Positions 47,974 through 56,495 of a stretch of DNA of 64,000 bases are shown here, in pieces. The stretch is taken from positions 62,001-126,000 of the forward strand of contig UEIJ01000007.1 in the NCBI GenBank assembly GCA_900470195.1. The letters are read 5' to 3'. The notes beneath the pieces are model-generated. The model searched no databases, had not been told where the DNA came from, and worked only from the letters and a program-made list of their open reading frames with translations. The position numbers and the translations under genes are program-made. Each line of letters opens with the position of its first letter. The first letter of the stretch is position 1. The stretch comes from Hyphomicrobiales bacterium. GTDB taxonomy: Bacteria > Pseudomonadota > Alphaproteobacteria > Rhizobiales > Rhizobiaceae.

Positions 47974-49017
47974 TTATCGGCGGGAGTTCCGTAAGGATTC
48001 GACGCTGATTGCCAGCAGGCACTGCCGGATGATGGGAATGGCGAGGCCCGCATTCTGGCGGCTTTCGAGAACGGCGCGTTGCAGGCGTTCCATGACGCGC
48101 GCAAGGCTTTCCCCGGTCCAGCGGCTTACGGCATTTTCGATCAGTTTCTTGCGGTTGAAGAAGATCGGCGGGCGGGCCGCAGCCACAACGACAGAAGCAC
48201 TTTTGCGCTCCGTGTCGGCAATATGGCGCAAGGTCTGCACTTGCTGGAACTGGCGCATCGCCGTGTTGAGCAGCAGAAAGGGTGCCGTGCCGGATTTCAC
48301 GACGCGATCGAAGGAGACCTCGAAACGCGGCAGGTCGCCAGCAAGAACCGCGTCGATGACCTCATCGGTGGAAAGACCGGCCACATCACCGACAGCTTCA
48401 CGCACATCGTCAATATCGATCCGCTCCTTGCCACGCGCGTAAAGGCAGAGCTTCTCAAGCTCGCCGCGTGTGGCAAGACGATCACCGCCGAGGCTCGCCC
48501 GCAGAAGCTGGCGACCGTCGAGCGTGATCTGCATCTTCCATTCGGCAAGAACGTCGTCAATGACGCCATCGATCCCGCGACTATCGTCGGAATAACAGGG
48601 CAGGGCCATGCCCGCAGACGCGTTCTCGACGGCGCTGCGCAAACCCGCACCCTTCTTGAGATCACCCGCCTCGACCAGAACGAATGTTTCCTGTGGCGGC
48701 TCGGTCGCGAGCAGCTTGACCGCTTCGGCGAGTTTCTTCTGTCCAGCGGCATTCTTGATCCAGATCAGGCGCTGGCCCCCGAACATGGAGATGGTGCGGG
48801 CTTCGTCGGCAAGTTTCGCCGGGTCAGCCTCGATCTCGTCGGCTTCCATGCGAATGACGGCAAACGGGTCATCCAGCGGTAATTTGCTCGCCTCGGCAAA
48901 ACGGCGCGCGCGTTCGCTCACCAGTCCCTTGTCGGGTCCGTAAAGCAGCACGACCGGGAACGAGCTCGTCGGTCTTGCCAGAAAACTATCGACTTCGTTT
49001 GCTTTCTTCTGCGCCAT
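47974..49017 (-). CDS. holA: DNA polymerase III delta subunit
   Basis: A 347-residue HolA: FPVVLLYGPDKGLVSERARRFAE at the N-terminus, the MFGGQRLIWIKNA segment, and the AAA+-like and collar domains (LRASLGGDRLATRGELEKLCLYA). It opens the sliding clamp in the clamp loader. In many bacteria it follows leuS and lptE, which are not next to it here. It converges on parB. Confidence 0.93.
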   Translation of the reverse strand: MAQKKANEVDSFLARPTSSFPVVLLYGPDKGLVSERARRFAEASKLPLDDPFAVIRMEADEIEADPAKLADEARTISMFGGQRLIWIKNAAGQKKLAEAVKLLATEPPQETFVLVEAGDLKKGAGLRSAVENASAGMALPCYSDDSRGIDGVIDDVLAEWKMQITLDGRQLLRASLGGDRLATRGELEKLCLYARGKERIDIDDVREAVGDVAGLSTDEVIDAVLAGDLPRFEVSFDRVVKSGTAPFLLLNTAMRQFQQVQTLRHIADTERKSASVVVAAARPPIFFNRKKLIENAVSRWTGESLARVMERLQRAVLESRQNAGLAIPIIRQCLLAISVESLRNSRR

Positions 49018-49043
49018 GAACGTTCACTAGCGCAATTCGCCTT

Positions 49044-49083
49044 CAAACAAAACAGCCGCCGCTCAAAACTGAACGACGGCTGT
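49044..49083 (-). terminator. Terminator of the ABC transporter genes
   Basis: In minus-strand sense ACAGCCG...CGGCTGT forms a stem followed by TTTGTTTG. It lies 24 bases after the ATPase stop. Confidence 0.75.
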
Positions 49084-49106
49084 GAAACAAAGCTGTTTGC
49101 AAAACC

Positions 49107-49901
49107 TTATTCAATCAGCAATGCGTCGTCATCGAGCGTCTGACCGCGCACCTTGCGGAACATTTCGATGAGGTCTTCCACGCCCAGCGTCTTGCGCTTG
49201 TCGCCGGTGACATCGAGCAGGATCTTGCCGCCGTGCAGCATGATCGTGCGGTCGCCATAATCGAGCGCCTGGCGCATGGAATGCGTGACCATCAGCGCGG
49301 TCAGATTGTTCTCGGCGATCAGCGTGCGGGTGAGTTCCATGACGAATTCGGCCATGCCGGGATCAAGCGCTGCCGTATGTTCATCGAGCAGCAGAACTTC
49401 AGAACCGGCAAGCGTCGCCATGATGAGTGAAAGGGCCTGACGCTGGCCGCCGGACAAGAGCTCCATGCGATCATGCATGCGGTTTTCCAGCCCCAGATTG
49501 AGGCTCGCCACCCGTTCGCGGAACCAGGCGCGGCGCTTGAAATTGAGCGCGTGGGTGAGGCCGCGCGCCTTGCCGCGCGAGGCTGCCAAGGCAAGGTTTT
49601 CCTCGATGGTCAGCGCGCCGCAGCTTCCGGCCAGCGGGTCCTGGAACACGCGCGCCACCAGTCCGGCCCGCTCGGCTGTGGGCTTGCGGGTCACATCCTG
49701 GCCAGCGATGACGACCTTTCCGGCAGTGGGGATCACATCGCCGGCCAGAACACCGAGCATGGTCGATTTGCCGGCGCCGTTCGATCCGATGACCGTGACG
49801 AAGGAGCCCTTGTCCATGGTGAGGTTGATCCTGTTCAGGACCTGTTTTTCAAGGGGCGTGCCGCGACCGAACACGACATCGAGATTGGAAAGTTCGATCA
49901 T
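49107..49901 (-). CDS. ABC transporter ATP-binding protein
   Basis: A 264-residue ATPase. Walker A GSNGAGKSTMLGVL, signature LLSGGQRQALSLIMA, Walker B EVLLLDEHTAALDP, and the H-loop VTHSMRQAL are all intact. It overlaps the permease gene by 4 bases. The associated permease and substrate-binding protein belong to the group sometimes labelled TrpXYZ-like or tryptophan/tyrosine ABC systems; the true ligand cannot be read from sequence. Confidence 0.93.
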   Translation of the reverse strand: MIELSNLDVVFGRGTPLEKQVLNRINLTMDKGSFVTVIGSNGAGKSTMLGVLAGDVIPTAGKVVIAGQDVTRKPTAERAGLVARVFQDPLAGSCGALTIEENLALAASRGKARGLTHALNFKRRAWFRERVASLNLGLENRMHDRMELLSGGQRQALSLIMATLAGSEVLLLDEHTAALDPGMAEFVMELTRTLIAENNLTALMVTHSMRQALDYGDRTIMLHGGKILLDVTGDKRKTLGVEDLIEMFRKVRGQTLDDDALLIE

Positions 49902-50782
49902 GCCGATGCTCCTCCGCGACGCAGGCGCGGCAATATCAGGGCGAAGGTGACGAGAAGGGCGGTCGCGATGTTGAGATCGGACGCCTGCAGGCCAAGAACG
50001 TCACCGTTCGAAAGCGCAAACTGGATGGCAATACGATAGATGATCGAGCCAAGCACACAGCCAATCAGGATCACCAGAATGAAGCGGCTGCGCAACAGGG
50101 TTTCACCGATGATAACCGCTGCGAGGCCAACCACGATGGTGCCCACGCCGGAGGTCACATCGGCAAAGCCGTTTGTCTGTGCGAAGAGCGAGCCGCCGAG
50201 AGCCACCAGTGCGTTTGAAAGGGCCATGCCGAGATAGATCTGCCGGTCGGTGCGGACGCCCTGCGCGCGCGCCATTTTCGGATTGGCGCCGGTCGCGCGC
50301 ATGGCAAGGCCCATATCGCTTTCCAGAAACCGCCAGACGGCAAACACCGCGATGGCGACCAGAACGAAGAGGAACAGCGGACGGACGTAATATTCGGGAA
50401 TGCCGTGGCCGAAGAACGGCGTCAGCATGGTGTCCTGATTGATGAGCGCAATGTTGGGACGCCCCATGACGCGCAGATTGACCGAGAACAGCGCGATCAT
50501 GGTCAAAATGGAGGCGAGAAGATTGAGAATCTTGAACCGCACGTTCAATGTCGCGGTCACCAGCCCGGCGGCCGAACCGGCAATCATGGCAATGACTGCG
50601 GCCAGCCACGGATTCACGCCTGCAAGGATCAGCACGCCGGTTACGGCAGCACCCAGCGGAAACGAACCGTCAACCGTCAGATCGGGGAAATCGAGGACAC
50701 GGAACGCCAGATAGACGCCGATGGCTACAAATGCAAAGACGAGGCCCAATTCGACCGCACCCCAGAAGGCGATCTGACTCAC
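49898..50782 (-). CDS. ABC transporter permease
   Basis: A 294-residue inner-membrane permease with about eight hydrophobic segments, beginning QIAFWGAVELGLVFAFVAIGVYLAFR. It resembles branched-chain amino acid/ribose-type permeases, with the coupling-helix region RATGANPKMARAQGV. The GTG at 50782 is preceded by AAGGA and fits the family start; the frame continues to 50842. Its usual partner, the binding-protein gene, is 1.9 kb upstream beyond a TetR gene and a lipoprotein gene. Confidence 0.88.
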   Translation of the reverse strand: MSQIAFWGAVELGLVFAFVAIGVYLAFRVLDFPDLTVDGSFPLGAAVTGVLILAGVNPWLAAVIAMIAGSAAGLVTATLNVRFKILNLLASILTMIALFSVNLRVMGRPNIALINQDTMLTPFFGHGIPEYYVRPLFLFVLVAIAVFAVWRFLESDMGLAMRATGANPKMARAQGVRTDRQIYLGMALSNALVALGGSLFAQTNGFADVTSGVGTIVVGLAAVIIGETLLRSRFILVILIGCVLGSIIYRIAIQFALSNGDVLGLQASDLNIATALLVTFALILPRLRRGGASA

Positions 50783-51483
50783 AGTGTCATTCCTTGTTTC
50801 TCGCCGTGACCGGATGAAAGCGGCCGCGTTTGAGCGCGGCATCGATCATCGACGTCGCGGAAACCGGAATCCCGGCTGTTCCGCTCGGCCATTCAGTCAC
50901 GACCGGTTTTGAGTTGAGTTCGTCCGAGCGCGCCGGACCTTCCCCGGTTGTTCATGCGAAACCGCATTTTTGCGGCTTTATAGCCCAGGCGAGATACAAC
51001 TCACAAGTTCCAGTGTGCAAGCAATATCGCTGCGCAGGCTCCGAAGTGCGGCATTTTGTGGGGCAATCGCAATAAGGAGCATTTCCGACGAACCGGATTA
51101 CGCGGATCGGGGATGCATTCTGGCCAAATAGACCAAGCCCATTTTTGAGGGGAGGCCAAAAAACTTTCATCGGGAAGGGAGGTGGTATTCCAGCTTTCCG
51201 GTCAAATGTGGGGTGATCCATGCCCGTCTTCAGGTGAAAACCGTGGCCGGGACCTGGGATCTAGAGCGCATCCCGAAAAGTGCGAAGCGGTTTTCGGAAC
51301 AAGGTGCGCGGAAAAACAAATGGATAGAGCGGCTCCGGCGACCCCGTTTTAAGCGGAGCCGGTCTAACGTATTCATATGGTACGCAAACAGCAGCGGCCC
51401 GAGCAACTCCAGCCACTTTCCGTCCAACCGATTTCTGCTATGGAACCAGATGAGCAGCTGTCGACATTTTTCCGCCATTACGA
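50783..51483. other. Non-coding interval upstream of the permease
   Basis: About 700 bases without a credible gene; several short frames overlap on both strands but none has a good start or a recognisable product. It holds the composite repeat at 51262-51365. The permease-ATPase promoter should lie here but was not recognised. Confidence 0.5.
51262..51365. repeat. Composite palindromic repeat (two modules)
   Basis: The left module (51266-51310) has GCGCATC and GGTGCGC ends around CCGAAAAGTG and GCGGTTTTCGG. The right module pairs CGGCTCCG (51330-51337) with CGGAGCCG (51353-51360). The two are joined by AAAAACAAATGGATAGAG. The ~100-base two-module design resembles Bru-RS-type elements of Brucella; that name is not confirmed. 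Confidence 0.6.
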
Positions 51484-51684
51484 TCAATGGCCAATGGTGA
51501 AACTGCTCCCGTTCGCGCCCTTCCATCCCAGCTTGGGCGTGTCGCAATTTTCATTAAATGTCCTGTCATGTTTTGCAATTGCGCATTCTTGCTCGATAAC
51601 CCTTACATCTTTTGGCGCAGTGCTAACGCATCCTGCGCCTGTTACCATTAAAGCCACAAGTAAAGCAGAATTTATTGTCTTCAT
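51484..51684 (-). CDS. Small putative lipoprotein
   Basis: A 66-residue product starting MKTINSALLVALMVTGAGC, a signal peptide with a lipobox-like VTGAGC ending at Cys19; the mature part (CVSTAPKDVRVIEQECAIAKHD...) has two further cysteines and no recognised domain. AAGGA lies 12 bases before the start. It is divergent from the TetR gene across 164 bases, in sequence that is more AT-rich than the surroundings. It could be a target of that regulator. The frame can be extended to 51726 but the signal peptide marks this start. Confidence 0.55.
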   Translation of the reverse strand: MKTINSALLVALMVTGAGCVSTAPKDVRVIEQECAIAKHDRTFNENCDTPKLGWKGANGSSFTIGH

Positions 51685-51799
51685 TTTACTATAAAATCCT
51701 TGCATTTCATTTTTGATTTTGAACAATGAATTGCAAATTCAGCGGTTTTAGCGCTGAAATATACTTCATATTCATTGTTGTTGACGGTCTGTACGAAAT

Positions 51800-51819
51800 A
51801 TGTGAGTGTTTACTCACAT
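51800..51819. promoter_or_regulatory. Palindromic operator candidate of the TetR regulator
   Basis: ATGTGAGTGTTTACTCACAT: perfect 8-base arms around GTTT, 30 bases before the TetR start and 116 bases before the divergent lipoprotein start. It is a typical placement for TetR autoregulation. Confidence 0.7.
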
Positions 51820-51848
51820 TGTCTACTCGCATTGGGGAAGTACGCGAT

Positions 51849-52511
51849 ATGGCCAAGTTGAGAGCCACAAATCCCAGAAAATCGGCTTCGCAAGAAAGAT
51901 CAAAAATGACGGTCGAAGCGATACTGGATGCGACTGCTCGCGTTTTGGTGCGTGAGGGATATGCCCGGACCAGCACAAATCGCATCGCTGCGGTAGCTGG
52001 TGTGAGCATCGGGTCGCTCTATCAATATTTTCCCAACAAGGAGTCGCTTGTGGCGGCGCTCGTCGCGCGGCACAATCGCGAAATTCTGGCCCTGCTGGAA
52101 AATGCCATGCAGGAATGCGCGTCCAACGACCTGAACAGCGCCATGCGGGAACTCATTCGCGCCATGATCGCTGCGCATCGGGTCGATCCCGAGCTCCACC
52201 GCATCCTGAAGGAAGAAGTCCCCAGAATTGGAAAACTGGCCGAGGTGGAAGCGATCCGCAAGGATACGCTACATCTGGTTCGCCATTATCTCGAGGAATG
52301 CAGGGACGACGTTCAGCTCAAGGACCTTGATACGGCTGCGTTTATTTGCGTAACCACCGTCGAGACGCTGACCCATGCCATAGTTCTCAACGACTGCGGG
52401 CATTCCCTGTCCGATGAAGACGAGATTGTGGAACATATTACACGGATGATCGCGGGATATTTGGGCACGGGACCGCTGCCCATCCGCCCTATCTTGAGAG
52501 AAGCGGCCTGA
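51849..52511 (+). CDS. TetR-family transcriptional regulator
   Basis: A 220-residue regulator. The helix-turn-helix is ILDATARVLVREGYARTSTNRIAAVAGVSIGSLYQYFPNKESLVAALVARH (about residues 25-75), with a C-terminal all-helical ligand domain. The start at 51849 has GGGGAAG upstream. Because it lies between the binding-protein and permease genes, it may regulate them, the divergent lipoprotein gene, or only itself; the ligand is unknown. Confidence 0.9.
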   Translation: MAKLRATNPRKSASQERSKMTVEAILDATARVLVREGYARTSTNRIAAVAGVSIGSLYQYFPNKESLVAALVARHNREILALLENAMQECASNDLNSAMRELIRAMIAAHRVDPELHRILKEEVPRIGKLAEVEAIRKDTLHLVRHYLEECRDDVQLKDLDTAAFICVTTVETLTHAIVLNDCGHSLSDEDEIVEHITRMIAGYLGTGPLPIRPILREAA

Positions 52512-52527
52512 TCCGGATTTTGGCGCA

Positions 52528-52564
52528 GGGCCTCGCGCATGACGGGCGCGGCCCGGCATTTTTT
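52528..52564 (+). terminator. Terminator of the TetR gene
   Basis: GGGCCTCGCGC pairs with GCGCGGCCC (one bulge) and is followed, after GGCA, by six T. Confidence 0.75.
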
Positions 52565-52639
52565 GGAGCGCGATCTGGCTAAATCAGGCCCGCGCTCCGT
52601 TAAAATAGGAACCGCTCTAAAAGCCGGTAGAAGTTTTGT

Positions 52640-52676
52640 TCCGACATTTGCATCGACCCGCGAGGCAAATGTCGGA
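52640..52676 (-). terminator. Stem-loop after the substrate-binding protein gene
   Basis: Perfect 12-base arms TCCGACATTTGC and GCAAATGTCGGA around a 13-base loop, 14 bases after the stop on the minus strand. No T-run follows, so it may stabilise the transcript end rather than terminate. Confidence 0.55.
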
Positions 52677-52690
52677 GACGGATCGCTGGA

Positions 52691-53644
52691 TCAGTCGATC
52701 TTGCTGGTCGCGCGGTCGATAACGGCCTGCGGGAGCTCGACGCCCATCTTCTTGGCGGCGCCAAGATTGATGACGAGATCGGTGCCCTTGGCGATATCGA
52801 CCGGAATGTCGCCCGGCTTTTCACCCTTGAGGATTTTGACCACGACGGCGCCGGTCTGCTTGCCGACATCGTAATAGTTGAAGCCGAGCGCTGCCAGCGC
52901 GCCGCGCTTGACCGAATCCGTATCGGCGGTGAAGAGCGGCAGCTTGCTTTCCTCGGCAACGCCGACGGCGCTTTCGAGCGCCGAGACAATGGTGTTGTCG
53001 GTCGGCACATACATCGCATCCGCACGGCCGACGAGGGCACGGGCGGCACCCTGAACTTCCGCCGACTTGGTGGCGGCCGATTCAACGATCTCGATGCCGT
53101 CGGCCGAAGCGGCTTCCTTCAGCGCTGCCAGCAGCGACACGGAATTGGTTTCGCCGGAATTGTAGAGATAGCCGAGCTTCTTGATGTTCGGCATCACTTC
53201 CTTGATGAGTTTGATATGTTCCGCCACCGGCGACATGTCGGAAAGGCCGGTCACGTTGCCGCCCGGCTTTGCAATGTCCTTGACGAGCTGCGCGCCGACC
53301 GGATCGGAAACGGCGGTGAAGACCACCGGAATGTCGCGGGTGGCCGAAACGACGGCCTGTGCAGACGGCGTGGAGATCGGGACGATCACATCCGGGCCTT
53401 CGCCGACGAACTGACGCGCGATCTGGGCTGCGGTTGCCGGGTTGCCCTGCGCCGACTGATAGACGAATTTGAGATTTTCGCCTTCCTTGTAGCCGGCTTC
53501 TGCCAGCGCATCCTTCACGCCGTCGCGCACGGCGTCGAGGGCCGGATGTTCAACGATGGCGGTTACGTCGACGGTGACGTCTTTTGCCTGTGCCGAGGTG
53601 GCAATGGCCGTTGCGGCCAGCAAGGCCAGAAGCATCGAACGCAT
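52691..53644 (-). CDS. ABC transporter substrate-binding protein
   Basis: A 317-residue periplasmic protein with signal peptide MRSMLLALLAATAIATSAQA. It matches the ABC substrate-binding family PF04392-type: VTAIVEHPALDAVRDGVKDAL, FVYQSAQGNPATAAQIARQFV, and DIPVVFTAVSDPVGAQLV. The start at 53644 has GGGGAG upstream. It is the natural partner of the permease and ATPase at 49107-50782, although separated from them. Confidence 0.92.
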   Translation of the reverse strand: MRSMLLALLAATAIATSAQAKDVTVDVTAIVEHPALDAVRDGVKDALAEAGYKEGENLKFVYQSAQGNPATAAQIARQFVGEGPDVIVPISTPSAQAVVSATRDIPVVFTAVSDPVGAQLVKDIAKPGGNVTGLSDMSPVAEHIKLIKEVMPNIKKLGYLYNSGETNSVSLLAALKEAASADGIEIVESAATKSAEVQGAARALVGRADAMYVPTDNTIVSALESAVGVAEESKLPLFTADTDSVKRGALAALGFNYYDVGKQTGAVVVKILKGEKPGDIPVDIAKGTDLVINLGAAKKMGVELPQAVIDRATSKID

Positions 53645-54057
53645 GAAAATCTCCCCTGTTTTGGTGCGTTGCTTATCGGCAAACACCTTTTCTCCAATAA
53701 CCTCAGATTGAAGGTTTATCCGCCTGTTTCGAGGCTTAATAGCGTCCGGATGGACTGTCAACGTATGGGGTAATTTGTAGGGAGAGGGAGCAACACCGAC
53801 TCTTGATGCGTGAAAGTTACGTCACGTTGTCGATGTGCCGTTGGTGCAATGTTCTTAATCCCCTGGTTGAGCCGACATTTTTCCTGGCAAGCGCCGGTGT
53901 CGCATCTTTGCAAGCAGCACAGCAGCTGTCCAAGTAGACAGTAAAATTTCCTCCATAAAGCGAATAGTATGCAACGCCACACTAAAAATATGCCTTATTG
54001 AAATGCTGTTCTTTAGTGTTGCGCGAAGTGTTATTTAATAATCATCAGGATATAATC
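53645..54057. other. Divergent spacer between the binding-protein and hemopexin-like genes
   Basis: About 413 non-coding bases. Base composition shifts here: the right part, from about 53940, is clearly AT-rich and continues into the hemopexin-like gene. A small hairpin CTGTCCAAGTAGACAG occurs near 53926. No attachment site, tRNA remnant or insertion sequence end was recognised. Confidence 0.5.
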
Positions 54058-55080
54058 ATGGCAACAACATCATATCTATTCAATGGCGTCGAAAATATAG
54101 AATATAATGACCTTCTTGATCGATGCAAAGAGGGGTTTCCCATAAGAAATAGTATCAATTGGGATTCCCTGCCCATTACTTTTCGAAGTGAAATTGACGA
54201 TATTATCAATGCAAATGATTATTTGTTTATCTTTAAGAAAGATAAATACCTAAAGTTCTCCATCATCTGGAGAAAGGTCGTAGAAGGGCCGAGGCCGATT
54301 GTTGACGGTTGGTCCGGCCTTGCGGGAACCGGATTTGAGGACGGTATTGATGCCGCGGCGGAATGGCCAGACGTCACTGACAGAAGTCGTATCAATTGCG
54401 TATTGTTCACAAAAGGTGCGGAATGCATAACATATAATCTTGATGATAATACCATCATAAAGCAAAGCATAGCTGAAAAATTTTCTGCGGATGCATATCC
54501 GGAATTCTGCAATGATATTGACACTTTACACGTCTGGAAGTCGAATGCTGCTTCCTATGCCTATATTTTTAAGGGAAATAACTATATTAGATATAATTTA
54601 ACAAGTAATAAGATCGACAAAGGCAGCGTTCAAATAGATAAATATTGGCACGGTGTTACATTTACTCAAATCCAGGCGTCTGTGTCGGTCGATAACGCTG
54701 CCATGGGCAGCTGCTGCCAGTGCGGCGATGCCGGCGATGGACAATATTCTTTCCAGATTTCGCCCAACACCAAATTCGGGTTGACGGCTTATGCCAATAG
54801 CGACCGCCAACACACAGTCTCTGTCTATATTGATAATCAACTCGTTGATGCATTTTCTGGTAAAGGCGAGAGCAATACCGTCATTGGTATTAGGACGTAT
54901 TCATCATGCACCGGAAATATCTGTGTACGCATAGAGAAAGAGGGCGCCGAACCCGGAAAGGTGAATTTCTGTCATAACCGGCTGGATAGCATAACGAGGT
55001 CCATCACTATTGCGACGACGAGTGACACAGATGATAGCCCGCGGGATTGCACGGTCATTATCAATACTCCTTTATCCTGA
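54058..55080 (+). CDS. Hemopexin-repeat protein with C-terminal cysteine-containing beta domain
   Basis: A 340-residue protein. The N-terminal ~205 residues contain four hemopexin-like blades: TSYLFNGVENIEYN (4-17), YLFIFKKDKYLKFS (55-68), NCVLFTKGAECITYN (113-127) and YAYIFKGNNYIRYN (167-180), each followed by a WP/W-type turn segment. The C-terminal domain (about 205-340) is predicted beta-rich with cysteines at 219, 220, 222, 284, 289, 305 and 331; no family was recognised. There is no signal peptide. The gene is much more AT-rich than its neighbours, including codon choice, suggesting transfer. The start has AGGA ten bases upstream. Confidence 0.75.
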   Translation: MATTSYLFNGVENIEYNDLLDRCKEGFPIRNSINWDSLPITFRSEIDDIINANDYLFIFKKDKYLKFSIIWRKVVEGPRPIVDGWSGLAGTGFEDGIDAAAEWPDVTDRSRINCVLFTKGAECITYNLDDNTIIKQSIAEKFSADAYPEFCNDIDTLHVWKSNAASYAYIFKGNNYIRYNLTSNKIDKGSVQIDKYWHGVTFTQIQASVSVDNAAMGSCCQCGDAGDGQYSFQISPNTKFGLTAYANSDRQHTVSVYIDNQLVDAFSGKGESNTVIGIRTYSSCTGNICVRIEKEGAEPGKVNFCHNRLDSITRSITIATTSDTDDSPRDCTVIINTPLS

Positions 55081-55090
55081 CATAAGGTTG

Positions 55091-55115
55091 AGATTGGAGG
55101 CGATGCCTCCAATCT
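55091..55115 (+). terminator. Hairpin after the hemopexin-like gene
   Basis: Perfect 11-base arms AGATTGGAGGC and GCCTCCAATCT around GAT, 10 bases after the stop. Only a short T stretch follows. Confidence 0.65.
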
Positions 55116-55366
55116 GACAATTTCGCCTTTTGCAATCCAAGGCTCCAAAATACTCGCTTTGAAAAGGCTCAACAGTCCATGAGACTTGATCTGTTCGATG
55201 ATTTCATTTGTTGAGTTCGGTATTTTACTGCTTCCTGAAGCGGTGGAGTGAAAGCCGGGGTTTCAAATATTGAACAGTGTGTTCCGTTCCCCGCCCTTTC
55301 AATCCTGGCTCGCGCCGCCATATTGGACGGGAACCAATCCTTTGCCCGCAATCAGGGAACATCACC

Positions 55367-56389
55367 ATGAAGAAAATCGGCTTTCTTTCCTTCGGCCACT
55401 GGTCGCCGTCCCCGCAATCGGGAACCCGTTCCGCGAGCGATGCGCTTCTGCAATCGATAGACCTTGCTGTTGCCGCCGAGGAACTGGGTGCCGATGGCGC
55501 CTATTTCCGCGTTCACCACTTTGCCCGCCAGCTCGCTTCGCCCTTCCCGTTGCTCGCAGCCATTGGCGCGAAGACGAACAGGATCGAGATCGGCACCGCC
55601 GTCATCGATATGCGCTATGAAAACCCGTTCTATATGGTTGAGGATGCGAGTGCCGCCGACCTGATATCCAAGGGCCGTTTGCAGCTTGGCATCAGCCGCG
55701 GCTCGCCGGAACAGGTGATCGATGGCTGGCGTTATTTCGGTTACGCGCCGGAAGAGGGCAAGACCGATGCCGATATGGGCCGCCAGCATGGCGAGGTGTT
55801 TTTTGAAGCGCTGAAGGGGCAGGGCTTTGCCCAGCCCAATCCGCGCCCGATGTTTCCGAACCCTCCCGGTCTGCTGCGCATTGAACCGCATTCGGAGGGT
55901 CTTCGGGACCGTATCTGGTGGGGCGCCGCATCGGACGCCACGGCGGTGTGGGCGGCAAAGCTTGGCATGAACCTGCAAAGTTCGACCCTGAAGAAGGATG
56001 AGTCAGGCGAGCCGCTGCACATCCAGCAGGCCAAGCAGATACGCGCCTATCGCGAAGCCTGGAAGGAAGCCGGACATACGCGCACGCCGCGTGTCTCGGT
56101 GAGCCGCAGCATCTTCGCGCTGGTCGATGATCGCGACCGGGCCTATTTCGGCAATGGCGGCAAGGAGCAGGATTCCATCGGTTATATTGAGGAAGATCTG
56201 CGGGCCGTCTTTGGGCGGTCCTATGCTGCCGAGCCTGACCGGCTGATCGAGGAACTGGCCAAGGACGAGGCGATTGCCGAGGCCGATACGCTGCTTCTCA
56301 CCGTGCCGAACCAGCTTGGCGTCGAGTACAATGCGCATGTGATCGAGTCGATCCTCAAGCATGTCGCGCCGGGTCTTGGTTGGCGATAA
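55367..56389 (+). CDS. LLM-class flavin-dependent oxidoreductase
   Basis: A 340-residue luciferase-like monooxygenase fold protein: MKKIGFLSFGHWSP at the start, EELGADGAYFRVHHFARQ, IGTAVIDMRYENPFYMVEDASAADLISKGRLQLGISRGSPEQV. Such enzymes use reduced flavin (FMNH2 or F420H2) for oxygenation or desulfonation; the substrate is unknown. The start at 55367 fits the family; a longer frame to 55277 is unsupported. It appears monocistronic and converges on the DUF993 gene. Confidence 0.88.
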   Translation: MKKIGFLSFGHWSPSPQSGTRSASDALLQSIDLAVAAEELGADGAYFRVHHFARQLASPFPLLAAIGAKTNRIEIGTAVIDMRYENPFYMVEDASAADLISKGRLQLGISRGSPEQVIDGWRYFGYAPEEGKTDADMGRQHGEVFFEALKGQGFAQPNPRPMFPNPPGLLRIEPHSEGLRDRIWWGAASDATAVWAAKLGMNLQSSTLKKDESGEPLHIQQAKQIRAYREAWKEAGHTRTPRVSVSRSIFALVDDRDRAYFGNGGKEQDSIGYIEEDLRAVFGRSYAAEPDRLIEELAKDEAIAEADTLLLTVPNQLGVEYNAHVIESILKHVAPGLGWR

Positions 56390-56426
56390 TGGGCTGGCGG
56401 TGACGAGTTGGAAACAGGCGGTGAAA

Positions 56427-56470
56427 GCATGTCTCCCGAAAGTGGGAACCGGTTTCGGGATAAGGCATGC
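56427..56470. repeat. Dispersed palindromic repeat, copy 6
   Basis: GCATG...CATGC ends enclose CCCGAAAGTGGGAACCGGTT and TCGGGATAAG. It is located between the converging LLM oxidoreductase and DUF993 genes and is, in reverse, very close to the copy at 17899. Confidence 0.75.
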
Positions 56471-56495
56471 GCAGAATATAGATCCCCGCCTGTTT

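Noticed and set aside
50830-51075. 81-codon plus-strand frame upstream of the permease
   Set aside because: No ribosome-binding site, no recognisable features, and overlapped by other short frames on both strands.
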